Shown: positions 28,568-38,085 of the stretch, in pieces
How the letters are laid out: each line of letters opens with the position of its first letter
How positions within the stretch are numbered: position 1 is the first letter of the stretch
Assembly (NCBI RefSeq): GCF_016918565.1
Contig: NZ_JAFFQD010000013.1
Coordinates: forward strand, 52,545 to 116,544
Length of the DNA stretch: 64,000 nucleotides
Origin: Desulfogranum marinum
GTDB lineage: Bacteria > Desulfobacterota > Desulfobulbia > Desulfobulbales > Desulfobulbaceae
Reading direction: 5' to 3'
Translations under genes and position numbers: made by a program
Notes under the pieces: model-generated
What the model was told of the DNA's origin: nothing
What the model saw: the letters and a program-made list of their open reading frames with translations, nothing else
Databases searched by the model: none

Positions 28568-30874
28568 TCAGTTGAATATTTGTAAGATTGAATCAAAAAG
28601 AGATTCAACACTGTCCTGTAGACTGTTTGATCCCTTACCCTTTTTTTGTGAAGGGGTGTGATTGGTATTTCCTTTACCTAACATGGGCAAATATAGAGAT
28701 TGGTTTACTGAGTTGGTTGATGGTTTAACCTTGGGAGGTGTTATTTTTCGCCAATGGATGTTACTCGGCGTATCCGGTTCAACTTTGCTATACGGCAAGG
28801 TTTTAATAATGCTGCCCCAGGCATCCATGGCGCCCGAAGCTCCTGTCAGTCCAGTGCTGGTGTTATCATCATATCCCAGCCATACTACACCTAGCATCTC
28901 TCCTGTAAAACCTGCAAACCAACTGTCGCGATACCCATCTGTGGTTCCTGTTTTACCCGCTACCCTTTGATATTCAGGGAAGTGGTTATGTAGCCCCTTA
29001 CCGGTTCCAACTCTTACTGCTTCTTGCAATGCGAATTGAAGGAGAAACATTTCAGAAGTAGTAAAATGCTGTTCCACAGATAGGCGGTTCCTTTGGATAG
29101 GAACCTTTTCCTGATTTAATACTCCTCGAATAGCCCTTAGCGGTGTTTGAAAACCTGAAGCAGCAATTGATTGATACATTTGCATAACTTGTAGAGGAGA
29201 AAGTTCAATACTTCCCAGTAAAATGCTGGGATAAAGTGCGATGTTTTTGGTGACTCCCAACTTTTTCACTGTATCAACTACATTGGTTAAACCGACCTGT
29301 AGTCCAAGGTTAACAGTGGCAAGGTTTAATGAATAAGCTAAGCCTTGATAGAGCATGACATTGCCATGTTCTGTTTTATCGTAATTTTGTGGCTGCCAGC
29401 TCTTTCCCGAGGGATCTTCCAACGTGACGCTATGATCACTAATTATGGACGCTAGGCTGTAGCCTGAATTGAGTGCCGTGAGATACACTGCAGGTTTAAT
29501 CAGTGAGCCGATTTGGCGTTGCGCATCAATCGCTCGGTTAAAATCTCCAATTCTAGGATGTATTCCCCCCATGAGTGATACTACTTCACCAGTGTGGCGG
29601 TTACCTATAACGTACGCTCCTTGTAACCGTTTTTTCTTACTCTTGTTCTTTTCGGTTACCGTAGCCTGGAACTGCGAGTGTGCTTTGGTGTGGATAACAG
29701 GATCCAAGGTGGAAAAAATTAATAACCCCTGGCTTGTTAAATCCTGTTTAGAATAGGACTGCCTGAGTCGCCGTTGTACAAAATCTATAAAAGAAACATA
29801 ATTGGAACCCTGGCTGAGTGCATTTTTATTAATGGTTGGAAAACCATAATCTAAGGCTTGGCGGTACTGTTGCTCATCGATGATGTTATCATTAAATAAA
29901 ATTTGTAAAACAATATTTTTCCGGGTTTGTGAGCGTTCAAGAAATTGTATTGGATTATAAATAGATGGTCCTTTTATAATGCCAACCAGCATTGAGGTTT
30001 CAGCGAGATTAAGTTGAGTGAGTTTTTTGTGAAAATAAAATTGACTTGCCAGTGCAAAACCATGGAGTGCTCTTTTACCTTTTTGGCCAAGAAATATTTC
30101 ATTGCAGTAGGCTGCGAGTATCTCCTCTTTGTCGTATTTTTGTTCAAGGATCAAGGCCATTATGGCCTCGTCTAACTTTCTGCGTAAGGTGCGTTCATTG
30201 GATAAAAAATAATTTTTCACCAATTGTTGTGTGAGGGTAGAACCTCCTGCCACTGCTTTTCCAGCACGAAAGTTGAGATACAGTGCTCGTAAAATGCCTT
30301 TTGGATCTATGCCAATGTGGGAAAAAAAAGTTTTATCTTCTACAGCAAGCAGAGTGTCAATAAATTGTTGAGGGAGATCTTCGTATTTGAGGAGAATTCG
30401 GTCCTCTCCTGTTTCAGGTAAGAAGCTTCCTATAGTAATCGGATCTAAACGGCATTCATCTATCGGTTGCTGCGTTGTGATATCGTAGGTTTTTGCTATT
30501 GTATTTTTATCAAATTGAATAGCGCATTCTTTGCTGCCCTGGTTTCCATCCAAAAAATTGAATTCTCTTGTTTTCAGAAACACGAGATTGCCTTGAGTAG
30601 CGTATTCTCCTGCTGACAGGGGGGGATTTTTGTGCCGGTATCCTCCCTGGCGAAGTTCTGTAATGAGATCTGCTAAAGATATGTTTTTTCCTGGGTAGAG
30701 TTCAAGAGGTCGCGCAAATACCCTGGCTGGTATTTGCCAACGGTCTTTATCAAAACGTCTGGTTATTTCTTTGTTTAGCGTGGTTACGCGATCATACAGT
30801 ACTATTGCACTGATACCTGCAACTGCCGCGGTTATAGAAAGGAGGAGCGTCCAAATCGTTAATCTTTTTTTCAT
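28568..30874 (-). CDS. mrcB: bifunctional penicillin-binding protein 1B
   Basis: Class A PBP that polymerises and crosslinks peptidoglycan in the periplasm. 768 residues: short cytoplasmic tail, membrane anchor 8-28, a UB2H-like regulatory region (about 45-150), the GT51 glycosyltransferase with catalytic E179 in AVEDKTFFSHIG and GGSTLTQQLVKN, and the transpeptidase with S457-L-I-K460, SLN at 515-517 and KTGTT at 641-645. All catalytic residues are present. The UB2H region is what distinguishes 1B from 1A and is the docking site for lipoprotein activators in enterobacteria, matching the downstream lipoprotein gene. Confidence 0.93.
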   Translation of the reverse strand: MKKRLTIWTLLLSITAAVAGISAIVLYDRVTTLNKEITRRFDKDRWQIPARVFARPLELYPGKNISLADLITELRQGGYRHKNPPLSAGEYATQGNLVFLKTREFNFLDGNQGSKECAIQFDKNTIAKTYDITTQQPIDECRLDPITIGSFLPETGEDRILLKYEDLPQQFIDTLLAVEDKTFFSHIGIDPKGILRALYLNFRAGKAVAGGSTLTQQLVKNYFLSNERTLRRKLDEAIMALILEQKYDKEEILAAYCNEIFLGQKGKRALHGFALASQFYFHKKLTQLNLAETSMLVGIIKGPSIYNPIQFLERSQTRKNIVLQILFNDNIIDEQQYRQALDYGFPTINKNALSQGSNYVSFIDFVQRRLRQSYSKQDLTSQGLLIFSTLDPVIHTKAHSQFQATVTEKNKSKKKRLQGAYVIGNRHTGEVVSLMGGIHPRIGDFNRAIDAQRQIGSLIKPAVYLTALNSGYSLASIISDHSVTLEDPSGKSWQPQNYDKTEHGNVMLYQGLAYSLNLATVNLGLQVGLTNVVDTVKKLGVTKNIALYPSILLGSIELSPLQVMQMYQSIAASGFQTPLRAIRGVLNQEKVPIQRNRLSVEQHFTTSEMFLLQFALQEAVRVGTGKGLHNHFPEYQRVAGKTGTTDGYRDSWFAGFTGEMLGVVWLGYDDNTSTGLTGASGAMDAWGSIIKTLPYSKVEPDTPSNIHWRKITPPKVKPSTNSVNQSLYLPMLGKGNTNHTPSQKKGKGSNSLQDSVESLFDSILQIFN

Positions 30875-31081
30875 AGACAGCGTATAAAAAGGTGAAAATA
30901 TTTAAAGAGTAAAAAGCGAAATTCGAAGAGTAGTCATATGCTACATTATGCAATTAAGCAAATAGACCGATGTCGATGTCTCAGGGGAAAGGGGAGAAGT
31001 AGAGGTGGGGCGTTTGTACACTTTTGACAGTAAAGATAAGATCAAGACGAGAGAGAGCTTATTTGATTCTTTTACCGAAAA

Positions 31082-31119
31082 AGGTGCACCAAAAAGGAAT
31101 AGATGCTTCATTGGTGCAC
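31082..31119 (-). terminator. inverted repeat and probable terminator after meaB
   Basis: GGTGCACCAA and TTGGTGCACC form a perfect 10-bp stem with an 18-base loop; on the minus strand TTTTTC follows. It lies about 50 bp past the meaB stop. The long loop makes it a weaker candidate than the others. Confidence 0.55.
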
Positions 31120-31170
31120 CGACAGTCGCTCTTTTGCTTGTCTGCAGACAAAAAGGATACTGTTAAATTG

Positions 31171-32160
31171 CTAGAAAAGAAGGTCTGAGCCGAGAACGGA
31201 AACAAGCTCATCGGCTGCCCGCGTCGGAGCTTTTTTACCACTTTCGACAGCAGCGGTGATAGTGGGTAATACTTTTTTTATCTCTTCGTTGTTATAGAAC
31301 CAATTTTCAAGTCCTTCTTTAACGAGAAACCACATCCAGGACATTGCCTGATCTTTACGTTTTTCATCAAGCTCACCAGTGGCTGACATAATTTTTTTAT
31401 GTTGTTTTATGGTTTCCCAAGCCTCCTCAAGGCCTATTTCTTCTAGGGCACTGCAGGTCATTACTGGTGGAGACCAGTTAGGTGAAGATGGCGTTACCAA
31501 GTGGAGAGCTGTTTCATATTGTTTTTTTGCCAGTTTTGCTCGGGTGACATTATCACCGTCTGCCTTGTTGACTACAATAGCATCTGCAACTTCAAGAACA
31601 CCTTTTTTAATGCCCTGAAGTTCATCCCCGGCGCCTGAGATTTGCAAAACCATAAAAAAATCGACCATTGACGCAACAGTAGTCTCGGATTGACCGACAC
31701 CTACTGTTTCAACAATGATTACATCAAAACCTGCGGCTTCGCACAGGAGCATGGTTTCACGAGTTTTTCGGGCGACACCACCAAGACTACCGCCTGATGG
31801 TGAGGGGCGAATAAAAGCCATGTCATTGATGGCAAGTTTTTCCATTCTGGTTTTATCGCCTAGAATAGAACCTCCGCTTCGGGTACTGCTGGGATCGATA
31901 GCCAATACGGCAACACGATACCCACGTCCGGTGAGCATGTTACCAAAACTTTCTATAAACGTGCTTTTTCCTGCACCTGGAACACCAGTAATACCCAGCC
32001 TGACTGCCTTACCTGTATGGGGCAGCAGTTCACTAATGACATTTCTGGCAATATCCTGATGAGTCTGCAGTGTACTCTCTATGAGTGTAATAGTACGTGC
32101 AAGCGTCAGGCGGTTATTATCGAGAACACCTTGAATAAAGTAGCTGGGATCTTTGTACAT
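31171..32160 (-). CDS. meaB: methylmalonyl-CoA mutase chaperone GTPase MeaB
   Basis: G3E-family GTPase that gates adenosylcobalamin loading into methylmalonyl-CoA mutase and protects the enzyme from inactivation. 329 residues; Walker A GVPGAGKST at 59-67, the DPSSTRSGGSILGDKTRM switch region, the ETVGVGQSE motif and NKADGDN for guanine recognition are all present. It follows scpA by 92 bp, with a stem-loop between them that may stabilise or process the message. Last gene of the propionate cluster. Confidence 0.94.
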   Translation of the reverse strand: MYKDPSYFIQGVLDNNRLTLARTITLIESTLQTHQDIARNVISELLPHTGKAVRLGITGVPGAGKSTFIESFGNMLTGRGYRVAVLAIDPSSTRSGGSILGDKTRMEKLAINDMAFIRPSPSGGSLGGVARKTRETMLLCEAAGFDVIIVETVGVGQSETTVASMVDFFMVLQISGAGDELQGIKKGVLEVADAIVVNKADGDNVTRAKLAKKQYETALHLVTPSSPNWSPPVMTCSALEEIGLEEAWETIKQHKKIMSATGELDEKRKDQAMSWMWFLVKEGLENWFYNNEEIKKVLPTITAAVESGKKAPTRAADELVSVLGSDLLF

Positions 32161-32196
32161 GATGGTACTCTCAGGGAAAAATTTTTGGAGGGTAGG

Positions 32197-32228
32197 CAGA
32201 CGGGCAGGCTGGAGTCACTGCCCGTCTG
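32197..32228 (-). ncRNA. intercistronic hairpin between scpA and meaB
   Basis: CAGACGGGCAG pairs with CTGCCCGTCTG (11 bp, perfect, 10-base loop). No T-run follows, so it is more likely an RNA stability or processing element than a terminator. Confidence 0.6.
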
Positions 32229-32252
32229 TTGAATCAGTCGTTTATATACTGA

Positions 32253-34406
32253 TTACTTGATGTATTGGGCTTCAAGCAGATCCATTACCTTACCAGCTGA
32301 AGTGGTAATAGGGGTACCTGGACCAAAAATAGCTTTACAGCCATTGTCGTAGAGGAAATCATAATCGCTAGGTGGGATAACACCACCGGCTACCACACCA
32401 ATTTCTCCAGCACCCTGTGCTTTGAGTTTTTCAATGAGCTCAGGTACAAGGGTTTTATGGCCGGCTGCGAGACTGGAAGCGCCAACGATATGGACATCGT
32501 TTTCAATGGCCATCTTTGCAGCTTCGTCAGGTGTTTGGAACATTGGGCTGATATCTACATCAAATCCGAGATCAGCAAAAGAAGAGGCGACAACTTTAAT
32601 ACCCCTGTCATGTCCATCCTGTCCCATTTTGGTTACAAGTATACGTGGGCGACGACCGGTTTTTTCGAGGAAGTTTTCGGTACGCTTACGGAAATCTTCG
32701 ATAACAGTAGCACTCTCTGCGTTAGCTTCACTGTATTCTGAAGAATAGGCACCGGATACACACTGGGTTGTTGCAACATAACGTCCAAATACTTTTTCCA
32801 TAGCGTCAGAAATTTCTCCAACTGTTGCCCTAGCTTTAGCGGCAGCAACTGCAACCTCAAGCAGGTTACCATTACCTTCAGCAGCTTTGGTAATTGCTTC
32901 AAGGCATGCTTGGGTTTCAGCTTCGTTACGGGTTGATTTAATCTCTTTAATACGTTCGATCTGCTCAATGCGGACAGAATCAGGCACTTCAAGGATATCG
33001 AAGTCAAGTTTTTCGTTTTCGAGGCGATACTTGTTAACACCAACAATAACGTCAGAGCCTTGGTCAATACGTGCCTGACGACGGGCAGCTGATTCTTCGA
33101 TACGCATTTTCGGCATACCGGATTCGATGGCTTTAGACATTCCACCGATTTCTTCAATTTCGTCGAGGATTTCCTGAGCTTTCTCAACAATCTGGTTGGT
33201 CAGATACTCAATATAGTAGGAGCCACCAAGTGGATCAGCAACTTTACAGGTGTGAGTTTCTTCCTGAATGATGATCTGGGTGTTACGTGCAATACGTGCT
33301 GAGAAGTCTGTAGGCAGACAAACAGCTTCGTCGTAGGAGTTGGTATGCAGTGACTGGGTACCACCAAGGGTAGCAGACATTGCTTCCAGGGTTGTCCGAA
33401 TAATGTTGTTGTATGGATCCTGTTCTGTCAAACTCCAACCAGATGTCTGGCAATGTGTACGGAGCATGGAAGACTTAGGATTCTTTGGATTAAACTGTTG
33501 CATGGATCGATGCCATAAGAAGCGAGCAGCTCTCAGCATCGCGATATCCATGAAGAAGTTCATGCCGATGCCGAAGAAGAAAGAAAGACGAGGTGCAAAG
33601 GTATCAATATCCATACCGGATGCAATAGCTGCACGAACGTATTCAATACCATCTGCGAGGGTAAAGGCAGTTTGAAGAACAGAGTCTGCTCCTGCTTCCA
33701 TGATATGGTAACCACTGATACTGATGGTATTGTATCGCGGCATATTTTTAGAAGCAAACGCCATAATATCAGAAACAATCCTCATAGAAGGTGCAGGAGG
33801 ATAGATATAGGTATTACGGGTCAGGTATTCTTTGAGAATATCGTTTTGAATGGTTCCGTTCAGTTGTTCCTGTTTTACTCCTGATTCTTCGGCTGCAGCA
33901 ATCCACATACCGAGGATAGGAATAACAGCTCCGTTCATGGTCATGGAAACTGACATCTTATCAAGCGGGATGCCATCAAAGAGGATTTTCATATCTTCGA
34001 TAGAGTCAATCGCAACACCTGCTTTACCAATATCACCGGCAACGCGTGGGTTGTCTGAGTCGTAACCACGATGGGTTGCAAGGTCAAAGGCTACAGAGAG
34101 ACCTTTCTGACCGGCTGCCAGGTTACGACGATAAAAAGCATTTGATTCCTTAGCAGTGGAGAATCCTGCGTACTGACGGATTGTCCAAGGACGTCCAGCA
34201 TACATGGTTGCCATTGGTCCACGGGTATAGGGAGCCATACCAGGCAGGGAGCCAACAGTATCCATTCCTTCTATATCTGCGGCAGTATAGAGGCATTTTA
34301 CATCAATACCTTCAGGTGATTTCCAAGTCAGGGTATCAGGCGATTTGCCTTTCATCTGCTTGGTCGCCATTTCCACCCATTCGTTGTAATTAGGGTTTTG
34401 TGCCAT
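32253..34406 (-). CDS. scpA: methylmalonyl-CoA mutase (single-chain, catalytic)
   Basis: Adenosylcobalamin enzyme interconverting succinyl-CoA and (R)-methylmalonyl-CoA. 717 residues, like the homodimeric E. coli ScpA type. The N-terminal TIM barrel includes [19 protein letters not shown] and [10 protein letters not shown]; the C-terminal B12 domain (from about 580) has DGHDRG, with the His that replaces the dimethylbenzimidazole ligand, and later [15 protein letters not shown]. In this cluster it should act in propionate oxidation or formation through succinate. It has its own ribosome binding site and sits 168 bp after mce across a possible attenuator. Confidence 0.95.
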   Translation of the reverse strand: MAQNPNYNEWVEMATKQMKGKSPDTLTWKSPEGIDVKCLYTAADIEGMDTVGSLPGMAPYTRGPMATMYAGRPWTIRQYAGFSTAKESNAFYRRNLAAGQKGLSVAFDLATHRGYDSDNPRVAGDIGKAGVAIDSIEDMKILFDGIPLDKMSVSMTMNGAVIPILGMWIAAAEESGVKQEQLNGTIQNDILKEYLTRNTYIYPPAPSMRIVSDIMAFASKNMPRYNTISISGYHIMEAGADSVLQTAFTLADGIEYVRAAIASGMDIDTFAPRLSFFFGIGMNFFMDIAMLRAARFLWHRSMQQFNPKNPKSSMLRTHCQTSGWSLTEQDPYNNIIRTTLEAMSATLGGTQSLHTNSYDEAVCLPTDFSARIARNTQIIIQEETHTCKVADPLGGSYYIEYLTNQIVEKAQEILDEIEEIGGMSKAIESGMPKMRIEESAARRQARIDQGSDVIVGVNKYRLENEKLDFDILEVPDSVRIEQIERIKEIKSTRNEAETQACLEAITKAAEGNGNLLEVAVAAAKARATVGEISDAMEKVFGRYVATTQCVSGAYSSEYSEANAESATVIEDFRKRTENFLEKTGRRPRILVTKMGQDGHDRGIKVVASSFADLGFDVDISPMFQTPDEAAKMAIENDVHIVGASSLAAGHKTLVPELIEKLKAQGAGEIGVVAGGVIPPSDYDFLYDNGCKAIFGPGTPITTSAGKVMDLLEAQYIK

Positions 34407-34526
34407 GTCCTTACTCCTTGTTTGTGGGATGGTTCCCGTTAGTTAAAGCTTAAAACAAACTGATTTTTCTACGCTAAAAAGTTAATGTTTACTTTTCAGT
34501 TCAGAAAAAAAAGGGAAATTAAGCAA

Positions 34527-34565
34527 AAAGGAGCCTCTCATCTCGTTGCCGCGAGGTGAGAGGCT
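34527..34565 (-). terminator. hairpin between mce and scpA, possible partial terminator
   Basis: AGCCTCTCATCTCG pairs with CGAGGTGAGAGGCT around a short loop, and on the minus strand CCTTTTTGC follows. It lies 10 bp after the mce stop and before scpA, so it may reduce read-through from mce into scpA. Confidence 0.6.
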
Positions 34566-34574
34566 TTAATATTT

Positions 34575-34979
34575 TTAATCTCTTTGGCAAAGTTCTACCA
34601 GTATTCCACCAGTCGCCTTTGGGTGCAGGAATGCAATCTGTGCTCCACCAGCTCCAATACGAGGGGTTTGATCAATTAATTTAATTCCTTTTTCTTTCAG
34701 TTCATCAAGTGCTTCATTAATATCTGCTACACGGAATGCTACGTGTTGAAATCCAGCGCCCTTTTTTTCTATAAATTTAGCAACCGGTCCATCCGGAGAT
34801 GTAGATTCAAGCAGTTCTACTTCACTTTCTCCTACAGGGAAAAATGCTGTTGTGACCTTTTGCTCTTCAACTGTTTCTGCCCCTTCCAACTCAAGTCCAA
34901 GCACATCTGACCAGAAGTTTTTTCCATCTTCAATGCTAGGAACCGCGATACCAAGGTGATCAATTTTTTCTATTTTCAT
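34575..34979 (-). CDS. mce: methylmalonyl-CoA epimerase
   Basis: Interconverts (R)- and (S)-methylmalonyl-CoA, connecting the mutase to the carboxylation/decarboxylation step. 134 residues of the VOC metalloenzyme fold: HLGIAVPSIEDGKNFW (metal His and start of first half), VELLESTSPDGPVAKFIEKKG, GFQHVAFRV (metal His) and GGILVELCQ (metal Glu). Length and motifs are standard. Located between the CoA-transferase genes and scpA. Confidence 0.94.
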   Translation of the reverse strand: MKIEKIDHLGIAVPSIEDGKNFWSDVLGLELEGAETVEEQKVTTAFFPVGESEVELLESTSPDGPVAKFIEKKGAGFQHVAFRVADINEALDELKEKGIKLIDQTPRIGAGGAQIAFLHPKATGGILVELCQRD

Positions 34980-35207
34980 GTTATTTCTCCCTGTTTTTAC
35001 CTTCTACATACTTTATTGATGCAGAATAATTTTTCCTTTTTAGAAGAATCACTTTCAAATAAGCATAATATTACTATATATTTGAATGGATACTTCCGTG
35101 ATATTTCACAAATAAAATAGAATATATCGGGTGGTACTACTACCAGGCTAAAGCAGTTTCACCTCTGAAAAGTACTTTGCAGGGTAGTTAAACCGGAAAA
35201 AGCAGTG

Positions 35208-36047
35208 CTACATTTGTTGTGCTGTTAAATTGATATTCTTATTTACTTTCTTTTTTGCTCGTTTTACAAATGCACCATTAGGGTCAATGTCTTCACGAAT
35301 CATCCTTACTTCTTCTTCTGTTGGTGGTGCAAATTCACTTGCATCAGGCGCTACTAGCAGCTCAAAACCAGTTGCCGCTTGAACAGATTCAATTGTTTCA
35401 CCCGGGAAATAGTGTATCAGACGCATTCTTTTTGATTCTTCTTCAAAATCAAAGATACCTTTTGTACTGATGAGTCGATAAGGTCCTTTGCCCTGCAATC
35501 CTGCATCGAAACGAGCACCAGGAGATCCATCAAGGTGACCGGGACTGGTTACATATTGCAGTTTTTCAGTGAATTTACGTTTGTCATGGGGAACGATCAA
35601 AATAGTTCGTTCACAGGATGCAGCCATATCACTTGCTCCACCACTACCGGGTAGCCTTACTTTTGGCGTCTGGTATCCTGCAGGGAAGTCACCGATCATG
35701 GTAGAATTGAGATTACCATACTTATCAACTTCAGCACCACTAATAAAACCGAAATCAGCAAATCCTCGTTGAGTGAGTTCAAACGCAGCATTCAGGCCAC
35801 CAACAAACGACGCTCCGGTAAATGTTTTTGAATCACCAACAGAAATTGGTAATCCGACATTTAACGGAGGACCGACCGCACCAGCTTCAAAAACCGGGAT
35901 GAGGCCTGGAGCGTGGGTTTGTTTGGCCAGCAGTGAAGCGACCATAGGAAGGCCGGTTCCAACAAATACTATTTTATTATCTTCTAATACTTTAGCACCA
36001 GCCACAACGATTATTTCTTGAGCGGTGTAATCTTTAGAAGCTGTCAT
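35208..36047 (-). CDS. CoA-transferase beta subunit (glutaconate/propionate type), cluster 1
   Basis: Beta chain of a family I heterodimeric CoA-transferase of the GctAB lineage, 279 residues. VFVGTGLPMVASLLAKQTHA at the start and LPGSGGASDMAASCERTIL in the middle are typical; the GAEVDKYGNLNSTMIGDF segment is shared with the second copy at 44488-45273. Context with mce, scpA and meaB suggests transfer of CoA between succinyl-CoA (or acetyl-CoA) and propionate; the substrate is inferred from neighbours. A 230-bp gap follows before mce. Confidence 0.88.
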   Translation of the reverse strand: MTASKDYTAQEIIVVAGAKVLEDNKIVFVGTGLPMVASLLAKQTHAPGLIPVFEAGAVGPPLNVGLPISVGDSKTFTGASFVGGLNAAFELTQRGFADFGFISGAEVDKYGNLNSTMIGDFPAGYQTPKVRLPGSGGASDMAASCERTILIVPHDKRKFTEKLQYVTSPGHLDGSPGARFDAGLQGKGPYRLISTKGIFDFEEESKRMRLIHYFPGETIESVQAATGFELLVAPDASEFAPPTEEEVRMIREDIDPNGAFVKRAKKKVNKNINLTAQQM

Positions 36048-36097
36048 GTGATTCCTAGTCTATTATTTTAACAATAATTTTCGGTTAATTTCGATTT

Positions 36098-37114
36098 TCA
36101 GGCCAATCGTTCACAGTTGAAAGACTCTGCTTTTTGATCTGCTATCAATTTTTTAACCGGAAACTTCGCGATGAAATCTTCAAAAGTTTTTGTGTTGTAG
36201 ATATATTCATCGTAATAGGTCTTTAAAGTATCAGGTGCACCACCTTTGCACATTTCAGTAGCTCCGGCGTGGAATGCACTAATATGATCACCATTAAAGT
36301 AATAGTGACGACGACACGCACCTGGGTATGCTCCAAATGGCACTTCAACAACTGCATCAACGGCAACAAATGGAATACCAACATCTTTCGGAGTTTGTGT
36401 AATCAGTTCATGGGAGACGAGTTGCTCACAGGTGACGATGGTATGCGCTGATGCCATGGCAATTTCAGCACAGGTTGCGTCAGTACCACGAATAATACAA
36501 TTACCGTATTGGTCGGCTACCTGAACGTGAATAATTGCAACATCAGGATTGCTCGCCGGCAGGAGAGCAATTGGGCGACCGGTAAAAGGGCAATCTATAA
36601 TTTTGGTTCTGCAACTAGATGGAATGTCACCGCCAAGAGGACCACGGGTTGGAATGAAGGGTAGGCCCATGGAACCAGCCTTGAACCTTGCTGACATATT
36701 GTAGTTACTCCAGTCTTCAATTTCTAGCATGCCGCGCTCAGCAAGAAAACGGAACATCGGAGATAGGCCAAATGCTTCGTGAGCCCAGTAAGCAAGCTCA
36801 ATGCGCTTGATAGAAAAGTGGTCGGGGTTGAGCATCATTGCGCCGGCGAGATAGTCAGGGGCCATACCGGCGGACTGCCAGGAAAGGGTTAGATCTTTGA
36901 AACCATGACGTACCATTTCATGGGTGATAGCGATGGGTTGACGGATATTTACAAAGCCTCCAACACCTACGTTATCGCCGTCTTTTATAAATTGGCTTAC
37001 CGCTTCTTTCAGCGTCATTCGCTTGTCCTTCATGGACTTGTCTTTGTTGACAAGCGCTTCCCTTGCTTCATCGGGAGATAAACCTGTCCAGTACATTTCA
37101 GCGTAATTTTCCAA
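36098..37114 (-). CDS. CoA-transferase alpha subunit (glutaconate/propionate type), cluster 1
   Basis: Alpha chain of the same enzyme, 338 residues. DKRMTLKEAVSQFIKDGDN, GVGGFVNIRQPIAITHEM, SARFKAGSMGLPFIPTRGP and ADQYGNCIIRGTDA mark the family. The start at 37114 is TTG with AGGAAGAG upstream; an ATG seven codons in is the alternative. First gene of the propionate cluster, with a long untranslated leader that contains a 27-bp hairpin. A clear paralogue sits at 45338-46417. Confidence 0.88.
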   Translation of the reverse strand: MENYAEMYWTGLSPDEAREALVNKDKSMKDKRMTLKEAVSQFIKDGDNVGVGGFVNIRQPIAITHEMVRHGFKDLTLSWQSAGMAPDYLAGAMMLNPDHFSIKRIELAYWAHEAFGLSPMFRFLAERGMLEIEDWSNYNMSARFKAGSMGLPFIPTRGPLGGDIPSSCRTKIIDCPFTGRPIALLPASNPDVAIIHVQVADQYGNCIIRGTDATCAEIAMASAHTIVTCEQLVSHELITQTPKDVGIPFVAVDAVVEVPFGAYPGACRRHYYFNGDHISAFHAGATEMCKGGAPDTLKTYYDEYIYNTKTFEDFIAKFPVKKLIADQKAESFNCERLA

Positions 37115-37192
37115 TTTTCTATCTCTTCCTGTCCATCACAAGCTTTCTTGTTAATCCGGAGAAACAAAATGTTTCTCAGTACTTTTTGCACA

Positions 37193-37250
37193 AAAAAAAG
37201 CCATGATATAACTAGCTGCCAAAGCAGCTAGTTATATCATGGCTTTTTTT
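37193..37250 (-). terminator. 27-bp perfect hairpin with T-tract in the CoA-transferase leader
   Basis: A perfect 27-bp stem with loop CAAA, flanked by A-runs and T-runs so that it can terminate in both directions. It lies about 80 bp upstream of the cluster 1 CoA-transferase start and downstream of the putative promoter at 37572-37600. No gene ends here on either strand, so it is either an attenuator for the propionate cluster or a leftover terminator. A smaller hairpin (37159-37177) lies between it and the gene. Confidence 0.8.
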
Positions 37251-37571
37251 AAAGTCGTGGCTAGTGGAACTCGTTGAATTCTTTGCAAGACTATTTTTGT
37301 CAAACTTTCAAACACTTTTTTACGATTGCTCCTTTTTGGTTTAAGTAGCTGATCTGCTAAGTAGTTGACAATTTTTAAAATGGTTTTTTACTCTTTTTTA
37401 CGAGGTTAATCGAACCAATAAGTTGGTTTCGGTATAGCTCCTTCTACGAGTATCCAGTTTAACATAAAACAGGCTAGGAGAGTTGTTTTTGATTTTATAG
37501 AATTACAGTATCGATATAGTATTGGCAGGAAAAAACTTACCCCCGTTAAGTTTAATTTGCCAGCTAGGATT
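37251..37571. other. leader and spacer, no gene seen
   Basis: AT-rich sequence between the large hairpin and the promoter block of cluster 1. No open frame with a ribosome binding site was found. Confidence 0.5.
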
Positions 37572-37650
37572 TTCCTATTTTAAGTCGAGCTTTTTGTCAA
37601 CTTAAAAATAAAGAAGCTACTGTTTTCTCTCATTTTTTTTCTTCGCCAAT
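37530..37650 (-). promoter_or_regulatory. conserved promoter/operator block upstream of CoA-transferase cluster 1
   Basis: About 115 bp strongly resembling 47090-47207, which lies upstream of the other CoA-transferase pair. On the minus strand it contains TTGACA (37600-37595), a 17-base spacer and TAGGAA (37577-37572). An inverted repeat TTTTAAGT / ACTTAAAA (37578-37585, 37600-37607) overlaps spacer and -35 box, the expected place for a repressor site. The -10 match is poor (3 of 6), so activation may be needed. Confidence 0.7.
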
Positions 37651-37919
37651 CAACGTTATTATAGGAAGATATGCGTTTTTACGACTCTTTATCTATATTA
37701 TTTATGAAAGAGTTCAATTTGTTCGAAAAGTTCGTTTGGTGCAAAAATAAAATGGTTTGACCATAATAAATTGTAATTTGAAAACAAACAAATTTATGAG
37801 CACTGCAAATTGTGAGTGATACGATCCTGTTCCATGATTTTTATTGTCAAAGGACTGGGTTCATTTCCTTGCCGGAAATTAGGTAAATATTCTTTTTTAT
37901 TATAAAATTAGAAAATTGC

Positions 37920-37959
37920 TTGACGGTGAGCTCCCTGATTTGTAATGATAATTATAAAA
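37920..37959 (+). promoter_or_regulatory. promoter with Fur-like box ahead of the zinc-ribbon gene
   Basis: TTGACG (37920-37925), 17-base spacer and TAATGA (37943-37948). Overlapping the -10, 37941-37959 matches the 19-bp Fur consensus at about 13 positions, including an unbroken TAATGATAAT core. Iron-dependent repression is inferred. Confidence 0.5.
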
Positions 37960-38085
37960 AGATATAAGGAACGAAATATACTGTGAAATATTTTTTGGGT
38001 CCTCTTTTCCATGACTTCGGAAGCTTGCTTCTTATCTTTTAAAGTTTCGATGGAAAACTGTTAAAAAGGAGAAAAGGAGGTTTGT

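Noticed and set aside
37193..37250. The large hairpin as an origin, recombination or attachment site
   Set aside because: The flanking A and T runs and its position in a leader fit transcription termination better, and no integrase is nearby.
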